Source: Gymnopus androsaceus JB14 (lineage: Eukaryota; Basidiomycota; Agaricomycetes; Agaricales; Omphalotaceae). Taken from it: 64,000 nucleotides of DNA. Made by a program: the position numbers and the translations under genes. Every line of letters begins with the position of its first letter. Position 1 is the first letter of the stretch. Of this stretch, positions 1 to 14,434 are shown piece after piece. The stretch covers positions 62,001 to 126,000 of the forward strand of contig ML769500.1 of assembly GCA_009733575.1 (NCBI GenBank). Reading direction: 5' to 3'. The notes below the pieces were generated by a model. That model had not been told where the DNA came from, ran no database searches, and worked only from the letters and a program-made list of their open reading frames with translations.

Positions 1-426
1 ACGACTGAAAAATTGTAAGTGATCAAAGAAAGTATACGCTGGCAATCAATTGTCGTTAAATTTCGTCATGTAATATCGGTATCCCCTAGTTGAGTGAAGC
101 CCACTAAGAATCGATTCTAGACTCAGGAAATCATTCATCATCTGCAGTGGTTACAGTTTGCTTGTCTACCCGTATCTGTGAATGAATGAATGAATGATAG
201 TAACCGTTAACCATGTATCACATACCTGAAGAGACTCTTCTTCAACCGCCGGAAACTTGGGGCTCAGCAATGTCACATTTCTCAGCTCTCTATCTCTTGC
301 AAATAATCGAAGACCTTCTGTAACGGTCAGCGGGATTTTTTGAATTCGTCTCCTTCGGGAAGGCCGCCTCTCCATTGAATCGAATTATGCGGTTTGAGAT
401 TGGTGGAGTAGGACTGAAGCCTGTGT

Positions 427-2047
427 TTATTTCCATATCATCTGAACATTCGCCGCGGTACCCCAGAGAGCTCTGAGAGGGATATAAATTAATATGAGTT
501 TGAATACATAGTTCTCAGAAAAAGACACTGAACTTACAAGTGGTTGAAACATCGACAACGGCCTTTGCCTTGAAAAGTTTGAGCTGCTACCACTTAGATC
601 TTCAAGAGTAACAACTTCGTCGAATCGATGAGCCAAGCTTGCTCGAGCGTTGAGTCTTTGCGGATGGAGAGTATTAGAATTGGACGATCGCCTTTAGTAG
701 AAGACCTACGATGCCAAAAGCGCATTGGCGTATACTTTAATGCTACGGATCAGTAAACTTGAATTATACTAGAAAACACTGTACTTACACTTGGAAAGAC
801 ATAGGTATATCCCAATGTACACGACTGTAGGTAGTCCAAGTCAGTATAGATCCTGTCCGGCTTGAAAAATTCGCTTACAATTCATGGGCATTGTGAAAAA
901 CTAGGAAATCTCAACCAAAACTAGTGAGTAAAGAGGGTGATAGGTTCACATAAATTATTGTAAATTACTTACGCAAATCATCATCGATACTGTGGCGACA
1001 CTGTTGGCAATGGAAGAGTCTTCAGCTTAGAACGTATTCTTTCCAAATGGACGGACCTCGTTATTGAACTAGTCTCTGGAGTGTCCGAACTCAGCAGGTG
1101 TAACCGAACCTCAAATGTGTAAGCACTGACCTACAGCCCAAATAATTAATCGATCAAGCAGCTTCGAGACTCTGAAAAGGGTGTCAGTCTATGACTGCTC
1201 GGCGGTACAACCCAGCACCACACCATCCTGACCTGGAGAAAATATGCTCCTTGGTCTTCTTTAAATACCAAGCAAGCGAACAGGCAAGAAGGACGTCGTT
1301 CACTGCCCCAAGAACCACTATACAAGTGAAAATCCACCAGTATTGCAACTCAAAAGCAGTGACAGTCTCGCGTCGGATTTCCGATTGGAACGCAAGCGAA
1401 GCATAGGCGATGCTTCCGAAAAATCGGCCGAATGAGAGAAGACCGCAGAGAGTCGTTAACCATAGGTTTTTTGAGAAGACGTATAGGCGGCGAGTGAACC
1501 AGGCCTGAGAGACGAGGAAGCAACTTTGTAAATAAACCGTCACCTTTAGGATGCTTGGGACCTGACCTGTTCCAGTGGACCAATGAAGCCACTCAAGAGG
1601 ATTGAAACTTCCAAAGAGGCGGGTGGGACGGCAAGCAATTCGGGTTCTCCGTACCATGTAATCGTCATGGTATACAAGGCATGGCATATTGCGATTGTAT
1701 GTCCGAGTTCCAGGAGCCTATCCGAGCTCATGAAGAATTTCCCACCGACTACAACGCTCTATACTCACCAGACTGCAATAACCTACAAAAAGAGCAGTAG
1801 TAAGTGAATGGGCATTCTACGGTTCACAAAATATACATACCATAGCTTTAATCAACCTGTGATCTTTCGGATACCTTTCAAAGTAGAGGTATGTTTGAAT
1901 GCATGTCGCCCCAAAAAGAGTTGCAGCCACCAGCGTTCCAATCTCAAACGCTCCAACGCTAGTGCTGATATTGAAAGCAGGGAGCGGATTTGGGAAGAAC
2001 GAAGGCGGCATGGAGGTCGACAAGGAGAATGAGATATTATTGAACAT
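427..2047 (-). CDS. DUF6534 family multi-pass membrane protein
   Basis: This is an integral membrane protein of the basidiomycete DUF6534 family, which has no established biochemical role. Exon 1 (2047-1841) ends in the family hallmark IGTLVAATLFGATCIQTYLY followed by FERYPKDHRLIKAM. A 14-bp micro-exon (1782-1769, VIAVW) follows. Exon 3 (about 1723-1567) carries LLELGHTIAICHALYT, with the family's E-x-x-H-T arrangement, and ends near LSGFIGPLEQ. Exon 4 (about 1505-1231) starts AWFTRRLYVFSKN and contains two further hydrophobic spans. Later short exons give RVSKLLDRLIIWAV and then KVYANALLASLNARASL (about 700-640), the conserved C-terminal DUF6534 motif. A polar tail with a stop at 427 ends the gene. 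Splice junctions keep frame through the exons checked, so the gene looks intact. The exon around 1000-1100 was not resolved. The start could also be the methionine at 2011. Confidence 0.8.
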
Positions 2048-3084
2048 CTGGACCTAAGTTATAAGGGAATTTCGGCGGTCCCATGGATGACATTCACTAT
2101 CAATGCAAGTTCATAGATTTCAAGGCACAAATAACTCTATGCAGAATGGAACATGTCACATAGTCGGTGTGTTGTACCTTCCACCGGGAGATTTATCCTC
2201 GCATGGCAGACTGCGAGAGTTAATCATTGCCTCATGAGGCCGAGAATTGTTGAGCGGGAGCAGAGCTATTTCTCGAATCCATCAGATAGAACCTACTCGT
2301 TCGTAACGCACGGATGCAGTGAGGACAGATATCGTCTGCAAGAATGCCCGTATTCCCGTGTTTGCCAGGACGGTGGAAGTCGCCATCCACTTCGAGATAG
2401 AAAGCGAATTAAAAAATCCTATAGCATCCTACTACCCACCGAATGAGAGAAGCCTGCACAAGAAGCAGCTATTGACGTCTAAAATTAGCTACTGGTGTGG
2501 AAGTCGTTTCTGCGTGCGCACTGTTAGAAAATGAATCGGCTATCCCGGTTGCATCGCGTACTACCGCTAGACGCAAGCAGAATGAAGTAATTTTGTTCGC
2601 CAATGGTTATAGGGGGTGGGAAGGTTGAGCGGCCCATCATGAGAACGAGTTATAGGTAGGTAGGTAAACCGGCGCGGTCCCATTGAGAAACAACCGGGTT
2701 CCGCACTACGCGCATAGCGCCGGTATGCGTAACACGGAGCGTTCCAATCGTAAACTTCAAATATGTCGGAGCTCAGAGTCAAGCCTAGCCCACTTACTGG
2801 GACGGATTGCGCGCACCAAATTCTGCGTTCTTTCCTTGTCGCTATGATACTGCTAAGAGGAGTCTCTAGGACAACTCTCCGTTTCTGATCAAGAGTTGAT
2901 GATTTACTGGAAAGGCCGCGTCTGTTCTGTATTCATAAGGAGAGAGGTTACAAACTCCAAAAGGTCTCAACCAACTTATGGGCCGCTGAGCACTTGGGGC
3001 CCGGCGTGGAAACAGCCGGGTTCCTATAAGTATGTGTGCCGACGGCACCTAGCGATAACCTCTTGAAATAGTCATCGTGTGCTC
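2048..3084. other. Intergenic stretch without a recognised gene
   Basis: About 1 kb between the DUF6534 start and the 3' end of esterase copy 1. A plus-strand open stretch at 2319-2534 reads partly protein-like (contains ARTVEVAIHFEIESELKNPI) but has no family I recognise and no clear splice context. The part from 2600 to 3050 is GC-richer, with two copies of a short CCGGGTTCC motif (about 2692 and 3013), and may be a transposon remnant. No firm gene can be supported. Confidence 0.35.
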
Positions 3085-5049
3085 ACCGTTCAGCCGTATG
3101 AGGACCTGGAAAGAACATTTTCAGTGATGTGTAGCCTAATGGAAGAACATAACACATTTTGAGGAGTGTATTGCTCCCATGTAGGACCTAAAGTATAATT
3201 GGCGCGTTCAAATAAAGACGAGCTTGATTGAAACATGGATTTGCTTACGAGGAGCACCCTTTCCATCTTTTGGGTCCAAACTCGTGGCAAAGGAAGCCCA
3301 GTAATCAATCATCGCCGTGCTTGACACGCTATCAGACTCAGTAGCGTTTGAGCGTCGCCATAAATGTAGGGAACTTCAGAAAAATGAAGTACAATCTTCG
3401 CTGCGAATGGAACCCTAAAAGAGCAAATCTCCAACTAAAACCAAATCAGTCATCATGAAGCGCAAGTAAAGGATATCGCTCACTAATTGCGCTAGCTCTT
3501 AAGTAATTAAAAGTAGTATAATGTTAGCAAAAAAGGGTTTACTATTATACCATTTATATCCAGGGCTAAGACCGAAGGTATCATTTCCGGTATTGAAAGG
3601 CGAGCCTAGAGCAGAAATATCTGGATATAGTTCCAATATCTCTTCCACTGCTCTTTTTAGTTGAGATTCCGAAACAGATTTTACCGCGAGAGGCGAGTAA
3701 TTCCCAATACTTATGCCCTCGAAAAAATCCCTTTCGCAAAGAGCGGAGATGGAAGCTCGGGTATGAATCCGCCCAACCCATCGATAGTTGGAGACCAAGG
3801 GAACTGCTCCGTAGTAAGGTCTGCGTAGCGACCAGGCCACTGTCGAAAATAGCTGTTGTGTTCACAGATTTCAAACATTCAAACCTGTTATTCGTCGAAG
3901 AAAGCTTCTAGCATCCCGGAACTCCAGACACAAAGTTGTCCCGGTCCGGCCTGACGATGTAGCAGTCCGTAGGCGAGGGTCGTTTCGGCGGAGCCAGATT
4001 CCATTTTCTATAAGAAAGAGTTAAGTGGTGGAGTAACTTCGTGGATGCCCAACTTACACCTGCTTCAATAAACTTGGGAATATCAGAATTCAAGAACTGA
4101 GCAGCTGTCATGACAGCATCCGCACTTTCAAACATTGTAACCTTGCCTGAATATGTCGTTAATATCTCTTGAACAACAGTTGAAATGACGCTTATACTTT
4201 TATTTCCACCAAAACCGTCGATATCCTCTTGCGCCCATGTCAGTGCAGCAATTTGATCGCTTAGACCCAAGTTGAGACTTTACGACCGGTTGCTTCTTGT
4301 CCTTGCGGAAAGCCTTGAGGCCGGAGTCGATAGTTAAAGTCAACATAGACGATGGGCGTTCCCTACAGGTTCGTAAAGAACGCGTCAGTAGAACAATGAG
4401 AGAGCCGGAGTGATTCGGAGTTGGAGGCATCCAGAATCTTTTTAAAGAAGGAGATAAGAAAAAGAAAATCAAGATAAACGCACCCTGCAACACTTTGCGC
4501 CACAATTGCGCTAGCATTGTACTGATTCGATGATTATTCATTGAAACCTCCGCCATACGTCCTGTAGTGTTCCAGGGATAAATGCAATAACTTCGAGAGA
4601 CTCGATGCACGCTCACCAAAACATGACCGCAGCGACGCGTTTGATGTTACGCCAGAGGGCCGGAACATGTTTATCATCAAACAATCCTCTGAAATCTCTA
4701 AAAGAGGGAGAACATAGAGTATCGGAGACACTGCGCGATAAGGATGTAGGAAGTGAAAGACATGATAGAAGTCAACCTACATTTTGCAAACAAGGAAGCA
4801 CAAAATTATTAGCATTGAATTCAGTGGTGTGAAGGCTTGTCTTTAAGACTGGTCGTTGAAGGCGCAATGCTCCGAGGGGCGGTTCCGCGTAGGGAATACC
4901 TAAAAGGTCGAGCTTCCTAAACACAAAGCAATTCCATCGTAGAGATGCCTCACCTGTAAAGAAATCTTTGAGTAGAGAACATCAAGTTGAAATGAAGTTC
5001 AATGCAGGAAATGGATACTCTGCCAATCAGTCGTCCTTCCGTTCATTAT
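3085..5049 (-). pseudogene. Type-B carboxylesterase copy 1, decayed
   Basis: Fragments of an alpha/beta-hydrolase carboxylesterase are recognisable by comparison with the four other copies in this window. Visible pieces include [19 protein letters not shown] sequence (about 4900-4830), a frame-shifted FRPSGV region (4680-4610), NFNYRL (about 4340) and the region around the nucleophile (4135-4060). The signal-peptide exon is almost entirely deleted: sequence near 4950-5000 jumps from the FF(G) exon straight to the 5' flank shared with copy 3. The nucleophile motif GESAGA is replaced by a sequence reading FESADA, losing the glycine on each side. The C-terminal exons stop at the TWEQYTPQN piece (about 3170) and the last exon with its stop is absent. 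Multiple reading-frame breaks make this a pseudogene. Its 5' flank is about as similar to copy 3 as its exons are, so it probably came from copy 3 or a shared parent. Confidence 0.82.
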
Positions 5050-5528
5050 TTTATTGTGATGACGCTGCTGGTCGGCACAGGCCACAACCGTGTAACTGAA
5101 TTAGGAGAAAAACTTGAAGGTAAGAAAGGAGACTTCGTGTGAGCAATTGGAGTGATCCTTCAATCTGTCGTGGTTTTGGTAAACGGTGTAAATAAGCGCC
5201 CATCAAATTTTCGGCGCCACATTGGCGCCACAAACGTCTTTGCTTTCCCTCTGAAACGTTCAATTCTTACAAATCGCTGGGTCATGGATTCAGAGCTTAG
5301 GTGAGATACGATGAAATAATTCTGCAATATCAAACTAAACCTCCCTAGCAGTCCCTTTCCTCAAGTCCCAACCAGTGAGATCGAAGACCACATATTTCTA
5401 TGGACTGCTCGTATCTGGGTACAGAGCAAGTACCCTAAAAATAAACAGATTTGACTATTGTCTCAAAGCGGGTTCAGTCAATGTGTGTCAGAATATTTCC
5501 CATTTTTATACCCGCTGAATAGATTCAA
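5050..5528. other. Intergenic, no gene seen
   Basis: The first 60 bases match the promoter-side flank of esterase copy 3 (compare 16880-16935). The rest shows no convincing coding signal on either strand. Confidence 0.4.
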
Positions 5529-5561
5529 ATGTTGAACCAGTTCTGTACGAAACTGTTGTTT

Positions 5562-6155
5562 ATAGGTACAGAGAAGGCTCGGTTGAACGCGGAGATGGCT
5601 ACATATCACCTTTTAAGCTTGCTCTCGAGGCCAAACCCTCGGCGTTCTTTGCTCGTCACGTCAAGAGCCTTTAAATTTCAGGCGACTCCAATGAAGAGTT
5701 TGCTCTACGCATCCTTGATGCGTGTACAGGTGTGGAAAATCTCACTTGGTACATGGAAGATAACGCCGCAGCTCTGATAACAAAATTACCACTACTTACT
5801 ATCATTCGTTGGGCACATCTCGGCATTCGAGTGCATCCCTCAGGCTCTCCATTCAGAGTCTATGTTTCCAGATCTCAAGTATCTTAGCCTCACAATCCAG
5901 TGGGATTATGGTGATGACCTTCCGAATCTCACTTGGCTTCCTGCTCTGACACATCTGCGTCTTGGGCCCACTCTGTATTGCGAGAAACAAGTCAAGACAG
6001 ATATGAAGAAGGTTCTGCTTGCTCTGAAGGTGCTCGAAATGCTTGTCATATCCCTTGAGGATTGGACCTTGAATTTCGAGCGAACTCGTGGCATACGGAG
6101 AAAATGGATTGAAAGTAGATCCGCGAGTGAGGGTGGAGGGTTATTTTCCTGGTGA
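5562..6155 (+). pseudogene. Fragment of agaricomycete F-box/LRR-type hypothetical protein
   Basis: The reading contains KPSAFFARHVKSL, then a TAA stop near 5675, then NEEFALRILDACTGVENLTW and a second half in another frame (from about 5862), FPDLKYLSLTIQWDYGDDLP and LPALTHLRLGP. This is the typical central part (about 180 residues) of the short leucine-rich hypothetical proteins, often preceded by an F-box, that are abundant in agaricomycetes. An in-frame stop and a frame change between the halves, and no N-terminal F-box in view, argue for a decayed gene. An unrecognised intron could explain the frame change but not the stop. No function beyond family resemblance can be given. Confidence 0.5.
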
Positions 6156-6471
6156 AACCAGTGGAGAGGGTTTCTACATGGAAGGGAATTTCATGTTGAT
6201 TCGGAAGATGAGGACTCGGATTGACTCCCTATGTCCACATCGTTTATCGTGTAGAGCCTGTTTATATGAGACTACTTCCTCCCTATGACTGCTTTCTTAC
6301 TACGGCGACAGCATGTTAGCCCCTTGTACCATAGCTTTTCCTATGTCATCCGATATTTGGAAGCACGCTCCCGCGAATTGTTACTAAACCGCTTAGGAAC
6401 GCGTTCATTGGCGCCTTTCACGTGCACCGTGTAAGCGCCCACTACTTCCTTTCTACCACACCAACTTTTCC

Positions 6472-9400
6472 ATGTGGTCTCGTCCAGCGACAGGACTCGA
6501 AGCCTCTAGACCAACATCCAGGCGACCAATCACTGGACAAGGTCGACCTTGGACTGCACAGTCTCGACCTTCTACAGCGCGCCCTCAGACATCAACTTCA
6601 ACACGACATGAAGCAAGTTTTGTTATTGCTGTGCTAGAAGGAAGAGGTGAGACTGCCAGACGGATGAGATGGCTGATATTGACATGGCTATGAATCTCTT
6701 TGCTTTAATAGGCGTTGGACGTGAAGTTGGGCTGGCAGCCCTAGACAAGGACACAGGTCGCGTGGTTTTGGTTCAGGTAAGTTAATCGACGTGAATGCTC
6801 TGATGACGACGATAACAAGTGTTTTATAGCTCTCAGATTGTCAAACCTACGTCAAGACACTGCACCAAATGCATCTACACAAACCAAGCCTGATTCTAGT
6901 GCCAGATACATTTCTTTCTGCATCCGATGCAGCGCTCGTCGCAATCGGAGGCGCTGGTAAAGGAACTGCCAATCCTTCATTGCTCGTGGAATTTATTCGG
7001 GAAGAATTTCCGGATACCCCACTGGAACCCATTCCGAGGAAATATTGGAACGAAACATCTGGTATTTGCTTCCTACGCTTTCTTTTCTACAACTGATATA
7101 ATTGTATCTGTGTAATAGGTCTCGAATTTGTTCAACAGCTTTGCGTCCAAGACGATGAGAGGGCTGGAACTATTCTCGCTGTGTCTAACAAGTGCGTTTT
7201 CAATCTATATGTGCCGATGTTTATTCTAATCAATAAACAGATACTACGTACTATCCGCATGCTCTGCGCTGTTCAAGCACGCCGAGATTCGTCAGAATAC
7301 GCGATTCTCTGCTGGCTCTCTTCGTATACGATATTCCCCAGTTGACGGAACAATGATGATAGATCCAGAAAGTGCAAAGAACCTCGAACTTGTAGGCAAC
7401 ATGTCCCACAGAAAGTCTTATCATTCCATCTTCGGGTATGCTACTCTCGGTTCAACGATAGTACCGTAGGGCTCAATTCTTTGCCAGTATCCTCAATCAT
7501 ACGTATACGGCGATGGCTGCTCGTCTTCTTCGCGTCAACATACTGGCACCCATCACAGGTACGAACTAATTTCACGAACAGATTCACATCGATTAACCAT
7601 ATCCTCAGTACAATCCTCGATTGACGCACGGTTGGACGTCGTGGAGGAGCTCGTTCAAGACGAAGATTTGTTCAATGAAGTCCGGAGCGCTCTCAAAACC
7701 TTGAATAATATGGACTTTGATAAACTGATTGCTATGGTAAGATACACTAATGTCTTCTCACCCTCTTACTGACGTTCCATTTGTTAGCTTTCAACTTCAG
7801 AAACGAAACTTACGAACAGTGCTCAGGTTGCTTCGACTCGAGTTACCCAAATGTTAAATCTTCGCAACGTCATCCGAAATCTTCCGCGCCTACAAAAGGC
7901 TCTCAAGACCACCAAATCTCAACTGCTAAGGATCATATATGAGGTTCTATCGTATATTTCACCTATTGAGCCACTAACAGCTTTTCCTATAGATGTTGTC
8001 CGATGAACGCCTCGCAACAATCGATTCACTGATCCGTACAAGTCTTAATGAAGATACGACACCCACGAAAGTCTGTCCTCTCCAACTTTTACATATCTAC
8101 CTAATCTGACGCTGCAAACTGTTAGCATGGAATTGCAGCTGTCAATGCGCGCGTGTATGCGGTGAAAGTTTGTACAATGCAATTCAATATCCAAGTTATG
8201 CATACTCATGCTCTTGTAGGCGAATTATAATCGACTTTTGGACGTCGCTCGGGAAACGTACAAAGAAAACGTCGGAGATATCTACACTCTTTGCAATACT
8301 CTTACCGGAGCCCACGAGATTCCGCTCACATTAGTCTACCAAGAGACTGGCTTTGTTTTTTCTCTGAGAAAGACAGACCTTGAAGAGGAGCTTCCAAAGG
8401 GATTCATCAACGTTACCCTCAAGAAAGGGAAGTGGCAATTTAGTACCATGGAGCTGGTAGGGGATCTTTGTTTATCCAATAATCCTTCTAGCCACTAATT
8501 GAGATTCACAGAAAAAGATGAACGCTCGAATGCGAGACGCGCTGGATGAGACTTTGATCCTCAGTGACAAGTACGTTATTTTGCCTAGTCGAAAGAGCTC
8601 TTATCCACATCTTTTTATTCAGAATAATACAGGATTTGGTGGCTGAGATCCTGGTGAACGTCGGTGCCTTGTACAAAGCATCTGAAGCGGTTGGTCCCAA
8701 CTCTACGACTGTCATTCAAATTAACTCGTCTTTTCCATTAGGTGGCATTGGTGGATATGTTATGGGCCTTTTCCCATTCCGCGATAAGTGCGTTCTTTTC
8801 TCATCATCCCCCTGGCCACAAGCTGCAGGTAACTAAATTGATTCATAGTGCGCAATTATGGTTCGTCTCCATGCCTTATTCTGATCCATACCCACATGCA
8901 TGCATTTCAGTCCGACCTGAATTCTCCGGTGGAACACTGGCTGTCAAGTCTGGCCGTCATCCTATTCTCGAAACCGTACAGTCAGCGGGAACCTTGGTTC
9001 CTAATGATGTATACTGCGACGATTCATCTTCGTTTCAGATCATTCAAGGTCCAAAGTACGTATCCTATTGTTGTTTCTGACTCAGACTATGCACATTTAA
9101 TTCATTTCCATAGTATGTCAGGAAAGAGCACGTATCTCCGTCAGGTTGGGCTTCTTTCGATAATGGCGATGTGCGGTAGCTTCGTTCCTGCAGAGTACGC
9201 CAGTTTTCGGTAAGTGGCGTCTCTTGTATCTTATGCAGGCACTGACTGCTTGACGATCCAAAGAATATACGATGCTTTGCTAACCCGACTGTCAAATGAT
9301 GATGACCTGGAGAAGAGTCTCAGCACCTTTGCGAGCGAGATGGCGACGTCTGCGATGATATTGGGTACTTGGTGTTTCTCATCATCAGCTGCCGGTAGTC

Positions 9401-10387
9401 CCCTCATGATGATATAACACCCGACAGGTCTCGCTACCGAGAGGTCTTTGGTTCTTGTAGATGAATTGGGGCGTGGTACATCTCCAAGGGAGGGCGTCGG
9501 AATCTCTCATGCTATTGCCGAAGGCTTGATCGAACAGAAGGTTAAATCTGTTGTTTTTTTCCTTACATCTTGGATACTGATTTGTCTCCTTTGCTCTCAC
9601 AGTGTTTTGTGTTCTTCGCTACGTAGGTTCACACGTTTTAGTTGATGGCCCTATATTCACACCCAGCGCCTCTAGGCATTTCGCTGAGCTTAGCACAACA
9701 CTCTCTCGCCAACCATCTGTTGTCAAGTACGTTACGTTGGCTGCTCAGCACCTTGGCGCAATACCAACTTATTTTCGCAGTCTTCATCTAGCTGTTCAGG
9801 TGCGAAATCCCAACTTTCTTGACCAACGCCGGTATATATCAATTGCAATCAGAGAACTTGCCAGTTGGATTCCAACCTTGGAATGCTTTTTCAATACAAG
9901 TTCGTCCCAACTGTCTCGACAAATGTGAACCTCTAAATTTGTGCTTCAGAATTGTGGATGGGGCCCCAGAAGATAACACACATTACGGTTCCTTCGTTTC
10001 TTCTTCCATAAGACGAAGATTTTAACCAGCTTGATCCCGCAGGTCTTGAGCTAGCTCGACTTGCCGACCTACCTGGCGACGTCCTCATTGAAGCTAACCG
10101 TGTCTCTAAGCATTTGACTGAGTTACAGACCCGTCATCAAGAGCAAAGTGATAGTGCAAAGATAGCAATGCGGCGGAAGGCATTACTCAGGGTACACATA
10201 TTTCGGCTTAGTGAAGATTTGCGTCAAAGGAAACTTATGGGTTTCTACCGTTTCTTGTCTCTAGCTTCGAACAAATCTCACACAAGCTTTTGAACACTCT
10301 GCACTACCAGATGAAGAACTTTTGGCATATGTCGGAAGATTCCAGGCTGACATCACAAAAGTGTTCCTTTATTCAACTGAAACATAG
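6472..10387 (+). CDS. MSH4: MSH4, meiosis-specific MutS homologue
   Basis: MSH4 pairs with MSH5 to form MutS-gamma, which stabilises meiotic recombination intermediates and promotes crossovers in the nucleus. The gene has about 15 exons with short introns. After a Pro/Arg/Ser/Thr-rich N-terminus come the connector domain ([20 protein letters not shown], about 6712; [20 protein letters not shown], about 7165), the lever/core ([13 protein letters not shown], about 7515; [20 protein letters not shown], about 7628) and the ATPase. The ATPase has Walker A GPNMSGKST formed across an intron (9050-9130), Walker [14 protein letters not shown] (about 9452) and the HFAELS signature (about 9660). The last exon ends [15 protein letters not shown] and stops at 10385. 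No MutS mismatch-recognition domain I precedes the connector, as expected for MSH4. All catalytic motifs are intact and introns splice in frame. The start at 6472 is a choice; no earlier in-frame evidence was found. Confidence 0.9.
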
Positions 10388-10488
10388 TATGATACAGTAG
10401 TAGTCCTGGTAAGCATACACATAAATTCTGTTGTACCCAATTCCCTAGTTTAAAACCATATTTTATACACTGAACCATCATACATACG

Positions 10489-10495
10489 AAAAAAA
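10489..10495 (-). terminator. RNA polymerase III T-run terminator
   Basis: Seven A on the plus strand (seven T on the tRNA strand) lie about 22 bases beyond the 3' end of the tRNA gene, as expected for Pol III termination. Confidence 0.7.
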
Positions 10496-10516
10496 GAAAC
10501 GAAGCGGGGTCTGGAC

Positions 10517-10600
10517 GACCACCATGGGACTCGAACCCACAATCTCTAGCTCAATCAGATTAACCGGAAACTAGCGCGTTAACCATTACGCTAGGCGGCC
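10517..10600 (-). tRNA. tRNA-Arg (anticodon CCG) with a 12-nt intron
   Basis: The minus strand folds as a complete cloverleaf: acceptor stem GGCCGCC/GGTGGTC, D stem GCGT/ACGC, anticodon stem CTAGT/GCTAG and T arm GTGGG-TTCGAGT-CCCAT. The anticodon loop reads TT-CCG-G, followed by a 12-nt intron (TTAATCTGATTG) at the canonical position between 37 and 38, then A38. Total 84 nt, or 72 spliced. CCG reads the arginine codon CGG. The internal A and B boxes are present and a T-run follows. Confidence 0.93.
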
Positions 10601-10677
10601 GATATGAGAACACTTTATCGTGTATTCAGAATGAGCTTAATCGAGCTTAATCCCTCAACACGTGGTCGGTATATGAC

Positions 10678-10950
10678 CAAGAGGATGGCGGAAAAAAAAT
10701 AAATTTTAGACTCATATATAGGGTAGTTTTATGCGCTGAAAACGATGGCATTTGAATTTTTGAAAAATAACCAGTTTTGGTGGAGATATGGCCATTCCTT
10801 TTTCCCTGCCAAAACTGAGCGTCTGTTGAGCGCTCCGAACACAAGCGCTCATAAGCGCTGGCGAAAGAATACAAATATGTTCTCACGGGAAGGGTGTTCA
10901 TTGATCTAAGCGGAGTTAGTGTCCGGATTCAACATTCCGCCATCCTCTTG
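10678..10950. mobile_element. hAT-like MITE, 273 bp
   Basis: The element has perfect 16-bp terminal inverted repeats CAAGAGGATGGCGGAA (10678-10693, and its reverse complement at 10935-10950). It is flanked by identical 8-bp target-site duplications TATATGAC (10670-10677 and 10951-10958). An 8-bp duplication is the signature of hAT-superfamily transposition. The interior holds no transposase and has several AGCGCT/GAGCGCTC subterminal motifs (about 10825-10865), so this is a non-autonomous miniature element. The perfect duplications suggest a fairly recent insertion between the tRNA and the esterase cluster. Confidence 0.85.
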
Positions 10951-10958
10951 TATATGAC

Positions 10959-11501
10959 AGTGTCCTACTAAAGCTCGTCGTTGTCCTTGAGCTGACATAA
11001 AAGCCAGACGGTATCTCATCACCTCAAGCAAAACAAGCGGTCCTGCAGGCGGTTAGCAGGTCAAGTCTACATCATCTAGCATTCAACGAATGAGTTTAAA
11101 TCGCTTCTTTTGCGTGACAGAGACCTCGCGGCGAACCTTCCCGGTGGTGAGCTCTATATCTACCAGGATGATGTAATTGAGACGTTCACGACACTGAGAG
11201 ATCGTAAACGGTTAGTGTCACAGTTCGGCTATAATCCACTACTTTCCTCTTATTTGAGACCAGTTGATTCTCTTCTCAAAATCATCACAAGCAGTGGCTT
11301 CTGCGGCCGCGGGTTCGCATATAATGAATGACCTGGGAAGGAGACTGATTCCATGGCGTGCACTCCGATACATAATAGTAACTGAATGTTCCATTGATGA
11401 CATCGTACATTCACAACCATAGTATACAGTATACGGAGTCGCCGTGATTGTTCGCCCTATTATTTCTTTCTTTTTCCACTCCGAGCTCACCGAATATTCC
11501 C
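10959..11501. other. Intergenic with one unassigned open stretch
   Basis: A plus-strand open stretch at about 11110-11331 reads protein-like at first (NLPGGELYIYQDDVIETFT) but has no ATG and no family I recognise. It may be a remnant of a gene broken near the MITE. Nothing else is supported. Confidence 0.3.
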
Positions 11502-13884
<2,383 letters not shown>

Positions 13885-13896
13885 TTTGGTGCACAT

Positions 13897-14434
13897 TTTG
13901 GAACCTACGCTCTCTTCAAATACTCTTTCGCCCATCACCTGTTCATTATTTAGAATGACGCTATTTGCGAATCTGGCAGGCATCGAAGGTCAGATGATTG
14001 CTACTCATGGAGTCCCGAGGTCGCGTCAATTTCCATCCTCAGGTTAAAGTTCCCAATCCAACCCCTAACATCTGGGTATTGATGAATCCGACCCGAATGC
14101 GATGCTCCACAATAACAAAAAAAAGCCACTTTTGCCCTAGGCATGCTGGTTGACCGTCGTTAGTTAATACTTGTGAGCCAAGGCCGAGAATGCTATAAGC
14201 TCCCTAAGTATACAGAGGAGCTTGAGCCAGTTGGGTAGAAATTCTTGGTCGAGATTCAACTGCTTCAAGCAATTACTTAGAGCACGGGGGACTCTGGGTA
14301 AAATATACGGTGAAGAGACACCGAAAACGATTATAATGACCATCGGGTAAAGTCGAAGAAACGAGGGACGCGGGAGTTGATAAGTTGGATGTTGTAAATA
14401 TGACATCAAATTTTCTCATTACAGCGACCGTCCG
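13897..14434. other. Spacer between esterase copies 2 and 3
   Basis: Contains the promoter side of copy 2 and the 3' side of copy 3. A minus-strand open stretch at 14164-14409 has hydrophobic content but no recognisable family. No gene supported. Confidence 0.4.

Noticed and set aside
1191..1406. Plus-strand open frames within the DUF6534 gene
   Set aside because: They are the reverse strand of a well-supported exon and show no domain.
10647..10901. A small minus-strand protein gene
   Set aside because: Most of it lies inside the MITE, whose ends and target duplications explain the sequence.
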